Of a DNA stretch of 64,000 nucleotides, positions 53,110 through 62,961 are shown one piece after another. A model generated the notes under the pieces. It did not search any database. It saw only the letters and a program-made list of their open reading frames with translations, and was not told the origin of the DNA. Source of the stretch: CAJMNU01 sp905214855 (GTDB taxonomy: Bacteria > Bacillota > Clostridia > Lachnospirales > Lachnospiraceae). The translations under genes and the position numbers were made by a program. Where the stretch lies: positions 1 to 64,000 of the forward strand of contig CALADM010000030.1 of assembly GCA_937890595.1 (NCBI GenBank). The letters are read 5' to 3'. The number at the start of each line of letters is the position of its first letter. Positions within the stretch are counted from its first letter, which is position 1.

Positions 53110-53149
53110 AAGAGAAAAGCATAAAATAAATTTTTTATACTTTTCTCTT
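53110..53149. terminator. Terminator downstream of aconitase
   Basis: A long AT-rich hairpin (AAGAGAAAAG with its complement, continuing as ATAAAA/TTTTAT). It lies 15-55 bases after the aconitase stop on the minus strand. Confidence 0.7.
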
Positions 53150-53163
53150 ATTTTTTTACAAAT

Positions 53164-55449
53164 TTAAACTCTATTACGATTTTTATTATAATTAATCAGA
53201 CATCCAGCACGGACAATCTTCTTCTCATCTTCTGTCATATCTGCCAGATACAGTGAGATCTCTTTCACAGTATCTTTCATCACATATGCCCTGATCTGTT
53301 TTCCATTCTCTTCCAACGCTTGCAGAACATTCGGAATATAGATATAATCTCCCACCTCAAAATCAGGCTCTTCTTTCATCTGAAATGGCAGCATACCCCA
53401 GTTCATAACATTGGAGCGATATCGTTTCGTTGCGTATTCTTTTACAATGTTCGCAAGACCTCCCAAGACTCTCTGGCAGCTTGCCGCCTGCTCTCTTGCA
53501 GAACCATCTCCCGGCTTTATTGCATAGATCATACTTCCGATTTCGATTTCCTGCGGTTTCACATGTTCGCTGCCTGATATGCCAGCGATTTTTCTGTAAA
53601 CTTCCTCAAGTTCCTTCGGTAAAGATCCATCCAGACGTTCTTTCTCCAGTTTTTGTACCTCTTTTGCCTTTCCTACATATTCTGGATCTCTTCTTGACAA
53701 AGTAAACTCTGCCAGCCCCAGTGGATTGGAACGATAGGAAGAGGTCTCTCCGGAAGGAATCAGCTCATCCGTTGTCGTGACAGGATCCATGATCTTAGAA
53801 CAAACCCGAAGTAAGATATGATCGGATAACTCCTCCATCTGAGGCCAATCCTTAATATTTGGACCATAGATCAGGTCTTCTTTCGTTTCCGCCTTGCCAT
53901 ATCCCTGGTACACTCTTCGGTCATATGCAGCACTGTCATACTCATACATTGGAACTTCATATCCATCTGCCACATCTGTTGCCGGTGTCAGGACACCTCC
54001 ATTTGCTGCTGTAGCCGCAATCGAACGTGCATCCATCAGTGCAACCGCTGCAAGCTGTCCTGCTCCCGGCTTAGAACCCTCACGGTTCGGGAAATTTCTC
54101 GTTGTATGGCGGATACTCAGGCAATCATTCGCTGGTGTATCTCCTGCACCGAAACATGGTCCACAGAAAGCCGTGCGAACAATAGCCCCTGCTGCCATCA
54201 GTTCATTCACTGCTCCCTTTTTCACAAGATCCATGAAGACAGGCTGAGAAGATGGGTAGACAGAAAGCTGGAACACACCGTTTCCACAACTCTTATTCTG
54301 CAAAATATGTGCTGCTTCCATTACATTACTGTAATTGCCGCCTGCACATCCTGCGATCACGCCCTGCTGCACATGCAATTTCCCATTTTTGATCTTGTCC
54401 AGTAAATGCAGGGAAACATTTGGATTTCCGGAAATTTTTGCAGCTTCTACTTCCACTGTATGCAAAATATCTTCCAGATTCTCATTCAGTTCATCAATCT
54501 CATACACATTGCTTGGATGGAATGGCAGCGCGATCATTGGTTTCACAGAACTTAAATCAACATAAACCATGCCATCATAATAGGCAACATCTGCCGGATT
54601 TAATTCTTCGTAATCCTCTTCTCTCTTATGCTGTTTTAAGAATGCTTTTGTATCTTCATCTGTTCTCCAGATGGAAGTCAGACAGGTTGTCTCTGTTGTC
54701 ATGACATCCACACCATTTCTATAATCTGTTGTCATGGAAGATACACCCGGTCCTACAAATTCCATTACTTTATTTTTCACATATCCGTTTTTAAACACAG
54801 CGCCAATGATCGCCAATGCAATATCCTGTGGACCTACCCCCGGCATTGGCTTATTATCCAGATAGACTGCAACCACGCCTGGATAATTGACATCATATGT
54901 ATCACAGAGAAGCTGTTTTACCAATTCTCCTCCACCTTCTCCGATCGCCATTGTTCCCAAAGCCCCATAACGGGTATGGCTGTCTGAACCAAGGATCATT
55001 TTTTTACAGCCTGCCATCTGTTCTCTCATATATTGATGGATGACTGCAATATGAGGAGGCACAAAAATACCACCATATTTCTTACAAGCTGACAGACCAA
55101 AGAGGTGGTCATCCTCATTAATCGTTCCTCCCACTGCACACAGAGTATTATGACAATTTGTCAGTACATAAGGAATTGGAAATTTCTCCATTCCGGATGC
55201 CTTCGCTGTCTGGATAATACCCACAAATGTAATATCATGAGATGCCATCGCATCAAAACGTATCTTTAACTTTTCCATATCACCTGATGTATTATGTGCC
55301 TGCAAAATAGAATAGGCAATCGTACCTTTTTTCGCCTCTTCTTTCACTGGTTCATATCCTGTCAGGTTGGCAACTTTTGCGCTCTCTGCCTCTGGAACGA
55401 TCTCTGTGCCGTGTACCAAATACACACCACCATCATATAATTTCACCAT
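53164..55449 (-). CDS. acn: Aconitate hydratase
   Basis: A 761-aa Fe-S enzyme that converts citrate to isocitrate. Cluster ligands and signatures are visible: LTNCHNTLCAVGG, GSDSHTRYGALG, CAGGNYSNVMEAA and FCGPCFGAGDTPAND. The C-terminal swivel domain holds the segment YRSNVMNWGMLPF. It lies 30 bp downstream of icd, so the two are co-transcribed. With icd and the Re-citrate synthase it makes 2-oxoglutarate for glutamate synthesis rather than a full TCA cycle. Confidence 0.93.
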   Translation of the reverse strand: MVKLYDGGVYLVHGTEIVPEAESAKVANLTGYEPVKEEAKKGTIAYSILQAHNTSGDMEKLKIRFDAMASHDITFVGIIQTAKASGMEKFPIPYVLTNCHNTLCAVGGTINEDDHLFGLSACKKYGGIFVPPHIAVIHQYMREQMAGCKKMILGSDSHTRYGALGTMAIGEGGGELVKQLLCDTYDVNYPGVVAVYLDNKPMPGVGPQDIALAIIGAVFKNGYVKNKVMEFVGPGVSSMTTDYRNGVDVMTTETTCLTSIWRTDEDTKAFLKQHKREEDYEELNPADVAYYDGMVYVDLSSVKPMIALPFHPSNVYEIDELNENLEDILHTVEVEAAKISGNPNVSLHLLDKIKNGKLHVQQGVIAGCAGGNYSNVMEAAHILQNKSCGNGVFQLSVYPSSQPVFMDLVKKGAVNELMAAGAIVRTAFCGPCFGAGDTPANDCLSIRHTTRNFPNREGSKPGAGQLAAVALMDARSIAATAANGGVLTPATDVADGYEVPMYEYDSAAYDRRVYQGYGKAETKEDLIYGPNIKDWPQMEELSDHILLRVCSKIMDPVTTTDELIPSGETSSYRSNPLGLAEFTLSRRDPEYVGKAKEVQKLEKERLDGSLPKELEEVYRKIAGISGSEHVKPQEIEIGSMIYAIKPGDGSAREQAASCQRVLGGLANIVKEYATKRYRSNVMNWGMLPFQMKEEPDFEVGDYIYIPNVLQALEENGKQIRAYVMKDTVKEISLYLADMTEDEKKIVRAGCLINYNKNRNRV

Positions 55450-55479
55450 AGTTCTTCCTCCCTTGTCAAAGACTGCTCC

Positions 55480-56691
55480 CTACAGCATTTTCTCCAGATT
55501 CTTTCTGATCTCAGCAATGAAATCCTGACTATTCAGCACTGTCACATCTTTTAAAGTGGTGATCAATGCCAGATCTTTTGTCATTTTTCCTGACTCGATC
55601 AAATCCAATGTTGCTTTTTCCAGTTTATCTGCAAATGCACAGAGTTCAGGAATCTCATCCAGCTCTCCACGTTTTTTAAGAGCACCGCTCCATGCAAAGA
55701 TGGTTGCAACAGAGTTTGTAGATGTCTCTTCTCCCTTTAAATGTTTGTAATAATGTCTCTGCACTGTGCCATGTGCTGCCTCATACTCATATACACCTGC
55801 CGGAGAGACAAGAACGGATGTCATCATTGCCAGAGAACCAAAGGCAGAAGATACCATATCACTCATAACGTCTCCGTCGTAATTTTTACATGCCCAGATA
55901 AAACCACCCTTTGCCTTCATCACTCTTGCCACTGCATCATCGATCAAGGTATAAAAATAGGTGATCTGTGCTTTTTCAAATTTTTCTTTATATTCTGCAT
56001 CAAAAATTTCCTGGAAAATATCTTTAAAGCGGTGATCATACTTTTTGGAAATGGTATCTTTAGACGCAAACCACAGATCCTGTTTCGTCTGCAATGCATA
56101 CTCAAAACAAGAACGTGCAAAACTGGAAATGGATGCATCTGTATTATGCATTCCCTGCAAAACTCCTGGACCCGTAAATTCATGTATCACTTCTCTTGTC
56201 TGTGTTCCATCCTCAGCAGTAAAAACCAACTCTGCTTTTCCTGCTCCCGGAACTACAATCTCTGCATTTTTATATACATCACCATATGCATGACGTGCCA
56301 GCGTGATAGGCTTTTCCCAATTTCTGACACAAGGCTCGATTCCTTTTACCAAGATCGGCGTACGGAAAACTGTTCCATCTAACATCGCACGAATCGTTCC
56401 ATTAGGACTTTTCCACATTTCCTTCAAATGGTATTCATCCATTCTCGCTGCATTTGGTGTGATCGTAGCACATTTTACAGCTACACCATATTTTAAGGTG
56501 GCATTTGCAGAGTCTTTTGTCACCTGATCGTTTGTCTCGTTACGGTGTTCCAATCCCAGATCGTAGTACTCTGTTTTCAAATCCACAAACGGAAGAAGAA
56601 GTTCCTCTTTGATCATCTTCCAGAGAATCCTTGTCATCTCATCTCCATCCATCTCAACCAACGGTGTTTTCATTTTGATCTTATCTGTCAT
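55480..56691 (-). CDS. icd: NADP-dependent isocitrate dehydrogenase
   Basis: A 403-aa isocitrate dehydrogenase of the monofunctional eukaryote-like subfamily. Substrate and metal sites are seen in VEMDGDEMTRILW, the KSPNGTIR motif and CKNYDGDVMSD; AAHGTVQRHYYKH is the cofactor site. It makes 2-oxoglutarate and NADPH. The ATG at 56691 follows a purine-rich GGGGA site; an ATG ten codons upstream lacks one. It is followed by the aconitase gene. Confidence 0.93.
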   Translation of the reverse strand: MTDKIKMKTPLVEMDGDEMTRILWKMIKEELLLPFVDLKTEYYDLGLEHRNETNDQVTKDSANATLKYGVAVKCATITPNAARMDEYHLKEMWKSPNGTIRAMLDGTVFRTPILVKGIEPCVRNWEKPITLARHAYGDVYKNAEIVVPGAGKAELVFTAEDGTQTREVIHEFTGPGVLQGMHNTDASISSFARSCFEYALQTKQDLWFASKDTISKKYDHRFKDIFQEIFDAEYKEKFEKAQITYFYTLIDDAVARVMKAKGGFIWACKNYDGDVMSDMVSSAFGSLAMMTSVLVSPAGVYEYEAAHGTVQRHYYKHLKGEETSTNSVATIFAWSGALKKRGELDEIPELCAFADKLEKATLDLIESGKMTKDLALITTLKDVTVLNSQDFIAEIRKNLEKML

Positions 56692-56836
56692 GTCATCCCC
56701 AACCTTTCTGCTTTTTGCCATAGTATCATGATATGATTAATATATCTAAAACATCTTATATGCTTTATATTTTAGTCTTGATATACCTCAAACGTCTTGT
56801 AGACTTTATATTGCATCTTTATATTTCTTGCATATT

Positions 56837-57499
56837 CTATTGATATACTTCTTTTAACCCGTTTTTTACGATATTTGCATACGCATTCTGCACATGCTGA
56901 TTGGCAAGTTTTTCTGCTTTTTCTTCATTTTTTTCCTTGATCGCTTCCATGATCATCCGATGTTCCTGATTGCTTGCCACTCCTCTTTTTTGTTCAGAAA
57001 GAGTCTTTTTTCTCGCCCGCATGACATATTTATGAAAATCACTCAATGTATGGGCAAGCATTTTGCTGTTGCAAGATTCATACATAATGACATGAAAACG
57101 ACTGTCCAGCTCTGCCAACTGCTGCGTATTTCCTCTTGCAGCATGAAATTCCGCAAGATAAATATTTTCTTCCATTTCCTCCATCTTTTCTGGTGGAATA
57201 TGGCGGCAGCATAATCTGGCACACAGCCCCTCCAACAGAGAACGCATCATATAGATATCTTCCACATCCTTTGCTGTAATGCTGTTGACATATGCGCCTT
57301 TATTCGGTATGATCTCCACCAGCCCTTCCAGTGCGAGCTGGCGAAGTGCCTCCCGCACCGGAGTCCTGCTGACCCCCAATTCCTCACATAAGGTTAATTC
57401 TCTTAACTCTTCGTGGTTGTGGTATACATCATTTAGGATATCTTCCCTTAATTTTACAAATACCTGATCGCTCAGGGAAGCTCTGCCTCTCTCTCCCAT
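56837..57499 (-). CDS. GntR-family (FadR subgroup) regulator
   Basis: A 220-aa repressor-type regulator. The winged helix (LREDILNDVYHNHEELRELTLCEELGVSRTPVREALRQLALEGLV) is followed by an all-helical FCD effector domain from about residue 85, with metal-type His residues (DSRFHVIMYESC). It sits between the citrate synthase gene and icd on the same strand. A perfect palindrome at the cluster promoter is its likely operator, so it probably senses a pathway metabolite. Confidence 0.88.
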   Translation of the reverse strand: MGERGRASLSDQVFVKLREDILNDVYHNHEELRELTLCEELGVSRTPVREALRQLALEGLVEIIPNKGAYVNSITAKDVEDIYMMRSLLEGLCARLCCRHIPPEKMEEMEENIYLAEFHAARGNTQQLAELDSRFHVIMYESCNSKMLAHTLSDFHKYVMRARKKTLSEQKRGVASNQEHRMIMEAIKEKNEEKAEKLANQHVQNAYANIVKNGLKEVYQ

Positions 57500-57566
57500 T
57501 TTCCTTCTCCTGTTTCTCTTGTTCTGTCTTCTTACTGTTTTGATAATTCTAATCCATGATTTTGTT

Positions 57567-58994
57567 TTATTGTTTTACGAAACCATTTTCCCCGTAAACA
57601 TATCCAAGTTTTCCACTGACTTCTGAGATCACATGGATCAATTCTTCATCTGTGATAACAGTAACACGTCCTTCTTCATACTGCTTATCTACCCACTCTT
57701 TGATCCCATGTACCAGATCAGATGTCTTATCCAGTTGCCCATCGCCATGCAGTTTAAAATAAGTATTCATCCAGTGGGCAATACCCGCCAGACCAGAAGT
57801 ATTGGATACAGCACACAGAACCGGACGATTCAGGAATTTCTCTGTATCAAAAATATTGTAGATCTCTTCATTCTTCAAAAGACCATCTGCATGGATACCA
57901 GCTCTTGTGACATTAAAATTCTTTCCCACAAACGGAGTTCTTGGCGGGATCTGGTAGCCAATCTCTTTCTCATAGTATTCTGCCAGCTCTGTGATCACAG
58001 TCGTATCCATACCATTCAGATCTCCACGCAGCTGTGCATACTCAAACACCATCGCCTCCAGTGGTGTATTGCCTGTTCTCTCACCAATCCCAAATAAAGA
58101 AGTATTGACCCCAGAACATCCATACAGCCATGCTGTCGTTGAATTAGAAACTGCTTTGTAAAAATCATTATGTCCATGCCACTCCAGCAGTTCATGTGGT
58201 ACTCCTGCGTGGGTATGAAGTGCATAAATGATTCCCTGTACGCTTCTCGGAATAACCGCACCCGGATAATTCACACCATATCCCATGGTATCACAGGCAC
58301 GGATCTTGATCGGAATTTTGTATTCTTCCATCAACCGCATCAGTTCCAGACAAAACGGAACTACATATCCATAAATATCTGCTCTTGTGATGTCCTCCAA
58401 ATGGCATCTTGGGCTGATCCCCTCTTCCAGACAATCTCTGACAATACTGAGATAATGTTCCATCGCCTGTCGTCTTGTCATCTTCAATTTCAGGAAAATA
58501 TGGTAGTCGGAGCAGCTTACTAAGATTCCCGTTTCTTTCATGCCAATCTCTTTCACCAGCTTAAAATCTTCCTTGCTGGCGCGGATCCAGCTCGTGATCT
58601 CTGGGAACTGATACCCTCTCTCCATACACTGATACACAGCATCCCTGTCTTTCTTACTGTACAGGAAGAACTCACAGGCACGGATCATGCCGTTTGGTCC
58701 TCCCAATCTGTGCAGATAATCATAGATCGTTACGATCTGCTTTGTAGAGTATGGGGCGCGTGACTGCTGCCCATCACGGAAAGTGGTATCTGTGATCCAG
58801 ATATTACGGGGCATGTTATGGGGAACTACCCTGTCATTAAACGGGATCTTCGGTACCTCGGAATAAGGAAACATATTTCGAAATACATTGGGTTTTTCTA
58901 CATCGTCCAAAATATACATATGCTCTTCGATCTCAAGAAGATTCTTTTTTTCATTCATGCTGACTGGGCGATTTTCGAAAATATTTTGATTCAT
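57567..58994 (-). CDS. Re-type citrate synthase (homocitrate-synthase family)
   Basis: A 475-aa TIM-barrel enzyme of the isopropylmalate/homocitrate synthase family. WITDTTFRDGQQSRAPYS holds the acetyl-CoA and metal site; GHNDFYKAVSN has the metal His. The size and N-terminal extension fit Re-citrate synthase as described for Clostridium kluyveri and its relatives. The neighbouring aconitase and isocitrate dehydrogenase support citrate as product. A plain homocitrate or methylmalate synthase is the alternative. AAAGGAG precedes the ATG. Confidence 0.82.
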   Translation of the reverse strand: MNQNIFENRPVSMNEKKNLLEIEEHMYILDDVEKPNVFRNMFPYSEVPKIPFNDRVVPHNMPRNIWITDTTFRDGQQSRAPYSTKQIVTIYDYLHRLGGPNGMIRACEFFLYSKKDRDAVYQCMERGYQFPEITSWIRASKEDFKLVKEIGMKETGILVSCSDYHIFLKLKMTRRQAMEHYLSIVRDCLEEGISPRCHLEDITRADIYGYVVPFCLELMRLMEEYKIPIKIRACDTMGYGVNYPGAVIPRSVQGIIYALHTHAGVPHELLEWHGHNDFYKAVSNSTTAWLYGCSGVNTSLFGIGERTGNTPLEAMVFEYAQLRGDLNGMDTTVITELAEYYEKEIGYQIPPRTPFVGKNFNVTRAGIHADGLLKNEEIYNIFDTEKFLNRPVLCAVSNTSGLAGIAHWMNTYFKLHGDGQLDKTSDLVHGIKEWVDKQYEEGRVTVITDEELIHVISEVSGKLGYVYGENGFVKQ

Positions 58995-59073
58995 GTTGGT
59001 CTCCTTTCTGGATTCCTGCGGGGATTGTACCGGCAGATTAGATGCTTTTTATTTGAAAAGCTTCCCTTGAATT

Positions 59074-59109
59074 TTGTATAATTGTATACAATTATACAAT
59101 TTTTGTCAA
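59074..59109 (-). promoter_or_regulatory. Operator-embedded promoter of the citrate cluster
   Basis: A perfect 26-bp palindrome occupies 59074-59099, each half TTGTATAATTGTA. On the minus strand TTGACA (59104-59109), a 17-bp spacer and TACAAT (59081-59086) form a promoter whose spacer and -10 lie within the palindrome. Bound repressor would block RNA polymerase. The GntR protein encoded downstream is the obvious candidate. Confidence 0.75.
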
Positions 59110-59235
59110 GCAAAAAAAATCACATAAACTCCTCTGGACAAACTCCACCTTATATGATAGTCTGAGTAATATAGAGTTCCAATTTATTTGGGCTATTTTT
59201 TTGCAAATTTTTATTTATTAAAGGAGGTTTCTGTC

Positions 59236-60588
59236 ATGAAGGGCAAATCCATTGCCGAAGAAAAAAACCAGATCATTGAAGGCGTGATTTGGAAGCAACT
59301 TCTGTTTTTCTTTTTCCCGATCCTTTTGGGAACCTTTTTCCAACAGCTTTATAATACAGCGGATGCGATCATTGTTGGAAAATTTGTGGGAAAAGAAGCT
59401 CTGGCTGCTGTTGGCGGAACCAGCAGCACCATCATCAACCTGTTTGTCGGTTTCTTTGTCGGGCTTTCCTCCGGTGCTACCGTTATCATCTCCCAGTTCT
59501 TTGGGGCAAGAGATCATGATGGTGTCAGCCGTGCGGTACATACATCCGTCGCCCTTGCCATTACAGGTGGCATCATCATTATGATCATCGGAATCGCCAT
59601 TGCCCCTTGGATGCTCACGATCATGGGAACGCCAGCTGACGTATTTGATGGTTCTCTGACCTATATGCGGATTTATTTCTTGGGTATGATCGCATCTCTT
59701 CTATATAATATAGGTACAGGTATCCTGCGTGCTGTAGGAGATTCCAAACGTCCTCTGTACTTTTTGATGGCAGCCTGTCTGGTAAATATCATCTTGGATA
59801 TTGTTTTGGTGCTTGGCTTTCAGCTTGGTGTACTTGGCGTTGCTGTTGCTACTGTACTTTCCCAAGTCGTCAGTGCTGTTTTGGTCATCCTCACTCTGCT
59901 GCGCTCCAATACTTCCTGTAGACTCTTTCCAAGACAGATCCGTCTGGATTTCTCTCTCCTTAGAAGAATTCTGGTGATCGGACTTCCAGCTGGGCTTCAG
60001 TCCGTTATGTACACGGTTTCCAACATGATCATTCAGGCAAGTGTAAACTCCTTTGGTACAGATACTGTAGCTGCATGGACCGCATATGGCAAGATCGACT
60101 CCTTCTTCTGGATGATCATCAGTGCCTTTGGCATCTCCATCACTACATTTGTAGGGCAAAATTATGGAGCACGTCTCTTTGACCGTATGAAAAAGAGTGT
60201 AAATGTATGTCTTGCTATGTCCTTTGGTGTTACTATCTCCATCAGTATTATCCTCTTCTTTGCCGGTCAATATGTTTTTGAACTGTTTACCAACGATCCG
60301 GAAGTCATACGCATTGGTATGGAAATCCTCCGTTTTATCGTCCCTACTTTCTTTACTTATGTATGTATTGAAATTTTATCTGGTGCAGCAAGAGGAACTG
60401 GTGACACTCTGATCCCAACGCTCATCACAGCATTAGGTGTCTGTGTTCTGCGTGCTGTCTGGGTTTTGGGTGTTGTCCCATCCCATCACACAATCCAGAT
60501 GGTCGTATTCAGCTATCCTTTGACATGGAGTATTTCCTCACTGGCATTCGTTGTCTATTATCTGTTTAGAAAAAGACAGTGGAAATAA
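59236..60588 (+). CDS. MATE-family efflux transporter
   Basis: A 450-aa twelve-helix exporter, a second MATE protein distinct from the one at 38.4 kb. Signatures FFQQLYNTADAIIVGKFVGKEALAAVGG and, in the second half, YTVSNMIIQASVNSFG are typical. AAGGAGG precedes the ATG at 59236; upstream in-frame codons back to 59188 are untranslated. It is transcribed alone, divergent from the citrate cluster. Confidence 0.92.
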   Translation: MKGKSIAEEKNQIIEGVIWKQLLFFFFPILLGTFFQQLYNTADAIIVGKFVGKEALAAVGGTSSTIINLFVGFFVGLSSGATVIISQFFGARDHDGVSRAVHTSVALAITGGIIIMIIGIAIAPWMLTIMGTPADVFDGSLTYMRIYFLGMIASLLYNIGTGILRAVGDSKRPLYFLMAACLVNIILDIVLVLGFQLGVLGVAVATVLSQVVSAVLVILTLLRSNTSCRLFPRQIRLDFSLLRRILVIGLPAGLQSVMYTVSNMIIQASVNSFGTDTVAAWTAYGKIDSFFWMIISAFGISITTFVGQNYGARLFDRMKKSVNVCLAMSFGVTISISIILFFAGQYVFELFTNDPEVIRIGMEILRFIVPTFFTYVCIEILSGAARGTGDTLIPTLITALGVCVLRAVWVLGVVPSHHTIQMVVFSYPLTWSISSLAFVVYYLFRKRQWK

Positions 60589-60656
60589 GACATTTTACAG
60601 ATTACCAGCCATAAATAAAAAATTTCCATGAGCTTAGAAAAGAAAAGCCCATATGC

Positions 60657-60704
60657 AAAAGAGATGCAAAAAGACTCTATACTCTGTCTTTTTGCATCTC
60701 TTTG
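60657..60704. terminator. Bidirectional terminator between MATE and ilvE
   Basis: A long stem (AAAGAGATGCAAAAAGAC and its complement) separates the convergent MATE and ilvE genes. T-rich or A-rich tracts on both sides suit both directions. Confidence 0.85.
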
Positions 60705-60740
60705 ATTTTACAATGGTATTCTATTGTTATGATATCACGA

Positions 60741-61805
60741 TCATTCCAGCACAGTTGTCCATCCAAAGACATCTTCCTCTTTACCCCACTGGATACCAGT
60801 CAGGTAATCATACAATTTCTGTGTCAGTTCACCGATCTTATTGTCATGGATCGTGACAATATCTCCTTTATAGTTCAAAACACTGACAGGAGAAATAACA
60901 GCTGCTGTACCTGTTCCGAATACTTCTTCCAAAGTACCATCATGACCTGCTTTCATCAGATCATCAATGGAAAGACGGTCTTCTACAACCTCATATCCCC
61001 ACTTTTTCAGGATCTGGATAATAGAATCACGGGTTACCCCCGGAAGTACTGTTCCATCGATCGGAGCTGTGTGGATCTTACCGGCAATCTTAAACATGAT
61101 ATTCATGCTGCCTACTTCTTCCACATACTTTCTCTCTACACCGTCCAGCCAAAGAACCTGAGAATATCCCATCTTCTCTGCCTTAGCCTGTGCGATCATG
61201 GAAACTGCATAATTGCCGCCGCATTTTGCAAAACCTGTTCCGCCTTTCACTGCACGGACATACTCATCTTCTACTACGATCTTGACCGGATTCAGTCCCT
61301 CTGCATAATATGCACCTACCGGAGAGCAGACAATGCAGAATGTAAAATGATGGGATGTGTGAAGCCCGATCTGTCCCTCATTTGTAAACATAAAAGGACG
61401 GATATATAAAGAAGTCTCTGGTGCGTGGGGAACCCAGTCTTCATCTACTTTTACCAATGCCTTTACTGCCTCAACAAACATTTCTTCCGGAAATGCAGGC
61501 ATACACAGTCTGGCATTGGAATTGATCATACGGCGGGCATTCATCTCCGGACGGAAGAGCTGTACCTTTCCATCTGCTCTTCTGTATGCCTTCAATCCCT
61601 CAAAAGTCTCCTGTGCATAATGCAGTGCCACTGCTGTCGGCTGCATCTCAAGCGGTCCATATGGCACGATCCTTGCATCATGCCAGCCTTCCTCACCATC
61701 ATAGTTCATCAAAAACATATGATCTGTCATATATTTACCGAAACCCAAATTTGCCTCATCTGGCTTCTGCTTTGGATTTGCTGTTTTTGTAATTTTTATC
61801 TCCAT
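60741..61805 (-). CDS. ilvE: Branched-chain amino acid aminotransferase
   Basis: A 354-aa fold-type IV PLP enzyme carrying out the last step of leucine, isoleucine and valine synthesis. YAQETFEGLKAYR, FRPEMNARR and AKCGGNYAVSM are characteristic, and LSIDDLMKAGHDGTLEEVFGTGTAA is the cofactor-phosphate region. GGAGGA precedes the ATG. Its leader is only about 30 bases, so there is no T-box. CodY is encoded in this window and commonly controls ilvE, but I found no clear CodY box. Confidence 0.95.
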   Translation of the reverse strand: MEIKITKTANPKQKPDEANLGFGKYMTDHMFLMNYDGEEGWHDARIVPYGPLEMQPTAVALHYAQETFEGLKAYRRADGKVQLFRPEMNARRMINSNARLCMPAFPEEMFVEAVKALVKVDEDWVPHAPETSLYIRPFMFTNEGQIGLHTSHHFTFCIVCSPVGAYYAEGLNPVKIVVEDEYVRAVKGGTGFAKCGGNYAVSMIAQAKAEKMGYSQVLWLDGVERKYVEEVGSMNIMFKIAGKIHTAPIDGTVLPGVTRDSIIQILKKWGYEVVEDRLSIDDLMKAGHDGTLEEVFGTGTAAVISPVSVLNYKGDIVTIHDNKIGELTQKLYDYLTGIQWGKEEDVFGWTTVLE

Positions 61806-61839
61806 ATCCGAATCCTCCTCAAAGCTCTTAACTGCCCTT

Positions 61840-61867
61840 ATTATATCACGTCTCTTTTAAATAGCAA
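61840..61867 (-). promoter_or_regulatory. ilvE promoter
   Basis: On the minus strand TTGCTA (61862-61867) and TATAAT (61840-61845) with a 16-bp spacer. Confidence 0.65.
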
Positions 61868-61986
61868 TATGCTTTGAAGTTATCTTCTATATAGATTTTT
61901 CATACAAAGTATAACTTATATTTATTACAAATCCTACAGTCTGCTCAAATATGTCTTTCTTATATCCATATCCAAATTTCAAACGA

Positions 61987-62841
61987 TCATCCCAAATACG
62001 CTTTTAACCGTTCAAACTCTTTTTCCATCATCTCATATCCATGCTGATAAAGCTCCAAAAGTTTTTCACTGTCTGTCTCCATTCTGGAAACTGGTTTGAT
62101 CTGCGGACGCAGAACAAAGATCTTTCCCTCTTCCTCCAATCGATCGATCACATCCATCATACGATTATAACGTGTTGGACGCTTGACAACTGCTTTGACA
62201 AATTCAGGATATTCCTGATACCTTCTGTAAGTTGCCAGATTCAAAACTCGGCTGTTCTTTTTTCTGTAACCTTTTCTTTTGGTAAGAACTACAATGTGTT
62301 TGCGATATCCCATCTCCACAGCACGACGCAAAGGAACGGAATCCGCTATACCTCCATCCATATAAGGAATCCCGTGGATCTCCACAATATCTGTAAAAAG
62401 AGGCATACTGCTTGAGGCACGACAGATCTTCATAAACTGTGTCTTGTCCTCATGGGCATCCATATACTCCGCTTTTCCTGTCTGACAATTCGTGACAACC
62501 ATCTCACACTGCATTTTAGATGCAAAATATGTTTCAAAATCAAAAGGATAAATCTCATTGGGATATTTATCAAATACAAGATCCATATCATATACTGGCT
62601 TTCTATGGAATACATTCTCCATACGGATATAGGGTTCTTCATCCGGTGTCTGTATAAAACAGTCTCTTGTCCGTCCAATCTGTCTGGAAACATAATCCAC
62701 TGCATTACAGGCACCGGCAGAAACTCCCACTACATATTTGGTATAAAAATCCTGTTCCATCAAATAGTCCAATACACCAGATGTAAACAGTCCCCTTGCT
62801 GCACCACCTTCCAGAACCATACTGCAATTCACTAATTCCAT
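61987..62841 (-). CDS. Patatin-like phospholipase
   Basis: A 284-aa cytoplasmic patatin-family lipid hydrolase. The oxyanion loop GGAARGLFTSGVLD, the nucleophile motif GVSAGACNAVDY and the catalytic Asp in YMDGGIADSVP form the Ser-Asp dyad. This subgroup is common in Firmicutes and of unknown physiological role. It is transcribed alone; the ribosome-binding site before 62841 is modest (GGATAG). Confidence 0.9.
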   Translation of the reverse strand: MELVNCSMVLEGGAARGLFTSGVLDYLMEQDFYTKYVVGVSAGACNAVDYVSRQIGRTRDCFIQTPDEEPYIRMENVFHRKPVYDMDLVFDKYPNEIYPFDFETYFASKMQCEMVVTNCQTGKAEYMDAHEDKTQFMKICRASSSMPLFTDIVEIHGIPYMDGGIADSVPLRRAVEMGYRKHIVVLTKRKGYRKKNSRVLNLATYRRYQEYPEFVKAVVKRPTRYNRMMDVIDRLEEEGKIFVLRPQIKPVSRMETDSEKLLELYQHGYEMMEKEFERLKAYLG

Positions 62842-62961
62842 ATTTCTATCCTTTCCGGATCATACGTATCCGTCCGTTTTCTTTTTGTCCTGATATCTAT
62901 AGAATATACAAAATCCAGTGAAAAAATACAATTACGATTCTATGAATTTTTTCGTTCTTTT

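Noticed and set aside
61806..61870. A T-box leader for ilvE
   Set aside because: The predicted promoter lies only about 40 bases from the start codon, leaving no room for a T-box.
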